64,000 nucleotides of DNA from Mimachlamys varia (lineage: Eukaryota > Mollusca > Bivalvia > Pectinida > Pectinidae), in the NCBI GenBank assembly GCA_947623455.1, contig OX392534.1, forward strand, positions 39,561,426 to 39,625,425, given 5' to 3'. A model generated the notes under the pieces. The model saw only the letters and a list, made by a program, of their open reading frames with translations. It searched no databases and was not told where the DNA came from. Below, piece after piece: positions 58,400 to 64,000 of the stretch; position 1 is the stretch's first letter, and every line of letters begins with the position of its first letter. The position numbers were made by a program, and so were the translations under genes.

Positions 58400-61300
58400 G
58401 ATGGAAACGTTGCTGACCCATCTGACAATTTATTCACACTGACACTAACTGTAGGATTGAGACAATCTGGTTTATGAAACCAAAATATTTCTTTACGACA
58501 ATGATTATGTGAAAACTGGTGGTTAGTGGAAGAACATTTAGGGAGTTAAGGTTTGAATAGTTGTTACTGAGTCATATAGAGACATCAAACAAATGATCGG
58601 AACTAAGGATAAGGATTTTAGTCCCTAAAAAGAATCAATGAGTGTATATATTATCTGTTACAAGTTTCATAGGCATCGGACAAACAACTTTGCTGCTTAT
58701 TGGGAATGCCAAACACTTTCCATTGGCGATTTGTGATTTATGGTGACCGTGTTCATAATTATATTAATTATCAAGGTCATTTTGTTACCTATTATTTTGA
58801 AATGTTGAGCCTTTATAAACACTATGAAAAATTCAGTTAATTTTGATTACAGCACGATGTAGAACTTGCTGGTGTTGAGTGGAAATATTGGAAATATTTC
58901 TTCATGATATATGGTGCAATATGCAATTCTCTCGCATTCACCCCCATCTTTCCCTAATGATTTATTTTGCTCCTATTTTTCCTATTGTTACAGTACAAAT
59001 ATCCTAGACTGTTTACGAAAAAAATTTCTCACCAGACCATCAATGACATCCTTATTCATCTCCCCGACCATCACTTACCTATTACTAGCCATGTTATACC
59101 CAGTAGTCTACATTTTCATTTCTACTATAGCTGACATCAATCAAAATAAAACTGTTTTCCTTTAGTTGTGCTTTCAGGATTATAGTCCTTCCATGTTCTA
59201 ACCTGTAGATTAATTTTAAAATTTGTTTAATAGTTGTTATCACAACGGGCTGATTAATCCTGAGATATGTGAACAAGTTTAGAGAAAAACTCATCATCTT
59301 TGACAACGACTTTGTTTCATATGCATTGTCAAAACAAAAGTGATGCATTTATGTGATGAAAGGATATTTTGTTACTTTTCATTTTGAGTCTTCTTCACAT
59401 CACCAACTGAGAAGAAAGTTGTAAACGTGTAATTTATGGAATGTAAGGGAGGATAGTAAATGTTTCATCATTTCCAAAGTGTGGTATGGACAGGTTTGTA
59501 TAAACTATAAAGTGGATGATGCATCAGACTGCAAGAAATGCTTACTCTTAAATCACATTGTAATACCACACTTAGGTCAGTTATAAAAAAGAAATTGCAT
59601 CTTAGTATCTGATGAAATTCTATAGCACATCATCATCGGTACTGTCTGAAAGGTAAGAAATTTCATATTAAAAAAGTCTGGTTCTTGTCACCCTGATATC
59701 TTGTTTTGTAGCCATATGATAATGGAACAAATACTAGCATTTATGTTTTTACATGTATTTATGAAATTTAATATAGTTCATAAACTTTTATGGAAAAATG
59801 ATATGCGTGATGAAATGTTAATGAACTGTGATTGTTGCACTAGGAATGAAGCTGTCGGATGACCTGACATCTGTTTAAGATTATGCATGATGATTGCATA
59901 TGGTACATGTATGTGTTTATTTTGTTTAAATAAATATTATTGTATATTGTTTATGTTTGTACTGTCTTCTTGTTGACTATGGCGTTTTCGTCATGCATTT
60001 GACCGACGGCTCAACAAGGTATGTTACCAATAGAAAATGAGGCATAACGACATCAACATAGTAAAAAAATTATTAAAGCTGTTCGTCTTCAAAATAGCTC
60101 TCCAGAATCATTCGATAACCTTGGTGAATCGTATCAGTCTAAAAATGAGAAGGTTGTGAATTTTTGAGAAATGGATGTAGTCTTTGACAGCAAACTTATC
60201 TAAATCCGATGCAATTTGGAGAATAAACATGAAGTTACATCTTGATTCATGTGTTGGTTTCTTGGAAATAGAAGTGAAAACGATGTTGACAGATTGCATG
60301 ACAAACGGATGTCGGATCACATAAAAGCATTCCGACATCCTGTAGTCTTGGGGAACTAAACACCAAAACGAAGTAAGCTTCTGTGTGCCTATACCCACAC
60401 TCATATTTCCTAGAAAAGGGAAAAGTTTTATTTGTTTTTTTGCCTTTTAGATATGTGTATAAACAAAATCTGGGACACTTTCAAACAAAACTTCAAGGAA
60501 CGTGACACTTGGAAAAAATTAAGAGTGAGAATGGTTTGGTCTGGCGACCTTTTCATGTATACTCGAAGATATGGTGAACAGAGACCCCACTTTTAACAAT
60601 CAAATTCACAATACAAACGTCTGATACCCACTACATCAGTTGAAAGATGTGTTATCCGTCAGAAGTCGATCTTTAATGACAAGGGTTGTGACCCTAAGAA
60701 TTTAATTACTAGGAACTATAAAGATAGTGGCGACAGATCATGTCGATATATCAGAAATAATGCACGATAAAGTCGTGTTTACTGTTATTTCCCCGAAAGA
60801 AGACGTAACACACATGCTGCACCTTTTAAATTTGGTAACAGATACAGTTTCCCGAAAAAATGAATTAAACTGCATCATACAGATGTTTCGTTCTCCTAGG
60901 ACTCTAGTGATTTCTAAACTAATGTAGAAGCAGAAGGGTAAGGTGCGTAAAAAATTAAAATGGAAATATTTGTAAACATCTTTTATAAAAAGGTCAATAT
61001 ATAAACATGTTGACGGAAAACTTCTGTTTACTATGGTATTTTGTCTATATTGGGGTCGTACGTGTACTACTATTCGAGCCTGATTGGCAAAAAACAATGG
61101 TATCTTATATATCTTGCACTTAGTTCAGATCGACGTGGTATCGTTTCAATGCTAATTACGACTACTAATGATTGATTAAAGCCCCGGGTCTATAGTACCT
61201 GAAAGCCTTAACTTTTCCAAATACTTTCTTGGTACTTCTTGGGGTATATAATATGTTGAAGATTCCGTTGACGTTTATGCTTTATTTTCAGTTTTCATAT

Positions 61301-62815
61301 TTGTACAAATAACCGATATATATTTTACCATCATATATTGGTATGCTAACATAGCTTTGCATAATGTCAGTGTAAGCTAACAATGCATAACACGCCAGCG
61401 TCAACCAAGGTTAACAATTCCTTAGCTATAAGCATGTATCAAGCTTTACCTTAATGTGAGAGTAAAGATAACAATGCTTTTGTTTTGATAATTGGAGTCC
61501 GCCAAGGCATATTTGAAATAATACATTATATGTTTTTATTAAAATCTTCAGCATACATTATTTCATATTCCAATTAATCACCAGTATATAAAAGAAAGAA
61601 CATGAATGCTTGTATTGTCCATAGCCCAATAAGAAATGAGTTTTTAAGTTCCACTGACGATATCATAAATTAACGCAACTTAATTACCTTGTCCACATGT
61701 TTTAAATGTTAATTTCTTGGCGAATTTTGAGTTGGGATTTGATTGAGTTTAATCAGCTATGTTGAAAAATACATATGCCTTTTGCCATATTCTTATCGTT
61801 TACACAATCAATTTACATCTTTCAATGTTCTCAAATATAATTTTATTCATGGTTAGAATTTGCAATTTTATTGTTAAACTAACCAGACTTAAAGAGAACA
61901 TTATCCCAAGTGATTAGTTTTAACGCAGTTCGATATTCATGTACTTTGTATTATCAATATTGATACTTATTATACAATGGTTTGATTTAGGTCACGAATT
62001 AAAATAGTTTTTGTATTGAATGACATTAATATGCTGTAACATATCAATTATAAATTGCTATACTTGAGATAAGTAGATATGCATTAATTCAATAGTTGAT
62101 ATCTTCAATTGTTCAAAGCACTATACTTATTGGTTTTTATTAATACAGATATATTTAAAATATGACGGAAAGCCTCATCTTAAAAGCTATAAGTAATTTT
62201 ACTTGAGTTTACTATGTTCCGGGAAACTTTCACCTTGTCAAATATTCGCCATTAACCTTTGACATCACTATTCGCCTTTGTAAATTTCGCCCATCATAAA
62301 TGAATATTTGGAGAGCAAAAGTTTCATTGCTGAAAAAACATCCCGTTGTACATTAATACATCTTTAAACTAATTGATTATAATGATAAGATCATTATTTT
62401 GACTGATTTTACAAATTAAACTTAGTTCTTCTATTAATTGGAATTCTAAGTGTTCGTCCCCTTTGTCTTCTATTTCAATGTTTATCCGTACCGTTGAGCC
62501 GTGATATACAGTATCTGTATTGAAACATGTGAGAGGGCTTAGAAATGGGATGGTTTATTATCTGGTCAGATTCATGTAATTAATTTGAAATATTGTCTTA
62601 CTACACGCATACTTACCATGCTGGTAGTTTCCTGAAGTTGTATTCTACAACAAAACATAATTTAAAACTTGCATTTGGACATAGTTAATTTGATTTGTTT
62701 GATACACTTCATTAAGAACTTAACGATATTTATAAACTCGGAGGACAATCACGTAATAAGAATGAAACTTGACGGTACGGAAATCAACTTTGAGACTGAT
62801 TTAAGTGGCAGTATC
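58400..62815. other. gene-free intergenic region
   Basis: AT-rich sequence with only short open frames (for example 60108-60404 minus and 60727-60927 plus). None shows a motif or splice context I can support. No structured repeat was recognised. Confidence 0.5.
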
Positions 62816-62822
62816 TAAGGTT

Positions 62823-62902
62823 GCAACTTCGCAAACCAAGGGTGTGTACAATACGCTGCTCTCTTTTTTAGCGTATTGTACACCCTTGGCTTGCAAAGTT
62901 GC
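62823..62902. repeat. long-stem hairpin 1
   Basis: GCAACTTCGCAAACCAAGGG plus TGTGTACAATACGCT pairs with AGCGTATTGTACACCCTTGG plus CTTGCAAAGTTGC around a ~12-bp loop. The stem is about 34 bp with a few mismatches. Confidence 0.85.
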
Positions 62903-62932
62903 TAAGGATGTAGCCCGAGATACTCTGGCCCT

Positions 62933-62972
62933 ACACCATTTTGACAGTTATATGTCTGGTGTAGGGCCAGAG
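62933..62972. repeat. hairpin 2, 30 bp after hairpin 1
   Basis: CTCTGGCCCTACACCA pairs exactly with TGGTGTAGGGCCAGAG around an ~8-bp spacer plus partly paired bases. Confidence 0.8.
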
Positions 62973-63260
62973 CGCACTGCTATATGAAAACGTGGAATTC
63001 TCCGATACCGTTTGGTATCGCTGTAGTCACTGTCCGTTTCAGACCGCTTATATTATCATATCACCGGTAATGCCACTTAACTTACGTGTTTGCGATTAAT
63101 GGGTGATTTTTCTATCCGTAGACACCCATTTTATCCCACGTCGTCGTTCCATTCCGTCCATACAGAAGTTTATTTTTCGGAACTTTAAATTTCCCACCTC
63201 GACGTCGCCATTTTCTCATAATATGCAAATCGACCCAAATCTCGCGGACTCAAATTTCGG

Positions 63261-63268
63261 TGACGTCA
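63261..63268 (+). promoter_or_regulatory. CRE-type site upstream of the Cx2C gene
   Basis: TGACGTCA lies 45 bp upstream of the ATG at 63313, in a locally more GC-rich segment that looks like a promoter. Confidence 0.45.
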
Positions 63269-63312
63269 CGGGTCAGTGCGCCATGCGATGTAAATAAACA
63301 CAGGATTCAAAG

Positions 63313-63696
63313 ATGGAGTGTGCCATGTGTGGCGAATGTTTCGAGCGAAAAGAAGGTGGATTCAAAAGGATCGGCATCAACACTAAATTTAAAAGTGGAC
63401 CTAGTGCGTTAGAAACACTTCAAAGGCAATTCTCAATTAGCATTACTCCAGGGAAAGCGGCATTTATTTGTAGTTCATGCAGTTTGACAATACGTTCGTT
63501 GGATGTGAATCGCACACGTTTGTCCGAAGCTGAGGAAAAATTTCGGAAAATTAGACGTCCAGGATCATATTTGGCGACGAAACTGCAGGCAACACCACAA
63601 CATAGAGGGAGTGCGAAAAGACAGAGAGTTGTCTCTAGCAAAATTCATGCTTCGAGTCCGAGGACGAGAGTGCATACTGAGCCAAAGCCAGACAAG
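63313..63696 (+). CDS. first exon of a Cys-rich, probably zinc-binding protein (incomplete)
   Basis: The frame begins MECAMCGECF and has paired cysteines C3/C6 and C53/C56 (ICSSC). This Cx2C-(46)-Cx2C layout resembles ZAD-like or other N-terminal zinc-binding modules. A hydrophilic basic stretch follows (KRQRVVSSK), a possible nuclear signal. The frame stays open to 63741, but a good donor (GACAAG|GTATTA) lies at 63696/63697, and the last codons after it are lysine-rich and AT-rich as in introns. The rest of the gene would lie beyond the window. I do not recognise the family; a DNA-binding or transposon-derived protein is one possibility. Confidence 0.5.
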
Positions 63697-64000
63697 GTAT
63701 TAAATAAAAAATCAACAATATCAGTTCAACGGCCACTGTGATACATAGTATATATCCGTAATGTAGTTAAGGGATTATTTATATTAATCATTGACTTGCT
63801 CATCAGAGATTGTATCTCACTCATATGTCATATCCTCTTTTAGCTAACCCTATATCAATTTATATATCTGACATATTATGACATAAACTCTGTAAAGTGA
63901 AAGTAAATCAATATGAATTAAATTTAATGTAGAAAATAAATTAAAACAGGTACATTAAAACAGAATCTAGTACTGTATATTTTACAAATGAATCTTGTAT

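Noticed and set aside
60108..60927. Possible small genes at 60108-60404 (minus) and 60727-60927 (plus)
   Set aside because: No conserved motif, no splice context and no promoter signal that I could support.

Overview
The window is AT-rich eukaryotic DNA with long introns, GT-AG splice sites, many minisatellites and many small DNA transposons. It looks like a lophotrochozoan animal, probably a marine bivalve. That assignment is an inference from gene content and repeat style, not from a marker gene. There is no operon structure, rRNA or CRISPR.

Layout. 1-5.3 kb is repeat-rich and has no gene: a truncated hAT-like MITE, a ~150-bp degenerate repeat, a TTAA-flanked foldback element, and two facing arrays of CGATATCG-type palindromes. 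5358-16534 is one 11.2-kb transposable element flanked by a perfect 6-bp duplication (CAAAAC). Its inverted termini carry arrays of CGTTATAACG-type palindromes. It holds two converging, intron-containing genes: a D-D-E integrase (plus strand) and a HECT-type E3 ubiquitin ligase-like protein (minus strand). A 15-bp satellite follows (16.7-17.8 kb). At 18.4-20.1 kb a minus-strand gene encodes a predicted lipid-anchored, charged coiled-coil protein with a likely one-base frameshift in a homopolymer.

24.0-57.9 kb holds a complete FANCD2 orthologue (Fanconi anemia DNA crosslink repair) on the plus strand. I could trace 40 coding exons by hand, all phase-compatible, giving 1449 aa, almost the human length. 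The monoubiquitination lysine is the last codon of coding exon 16. Its introns are crowded with minisatellites and MITEs. At least four tandem repeats begin exactly at, and copy, an exon 3' end or splice donor, or the terminal coding exon. 58.4-62.8 kb holds no gene I can support. At 63.3 kb a CRE-type site precedes the first exon of a Cys-rich (Cx2C...Cx2C) protein whose gene runs off the window.

The two most notable points are the integrase-plus-HECT transposon with precise ends, and the repeated seeding of minisatellites at FANCD2 splice donors.
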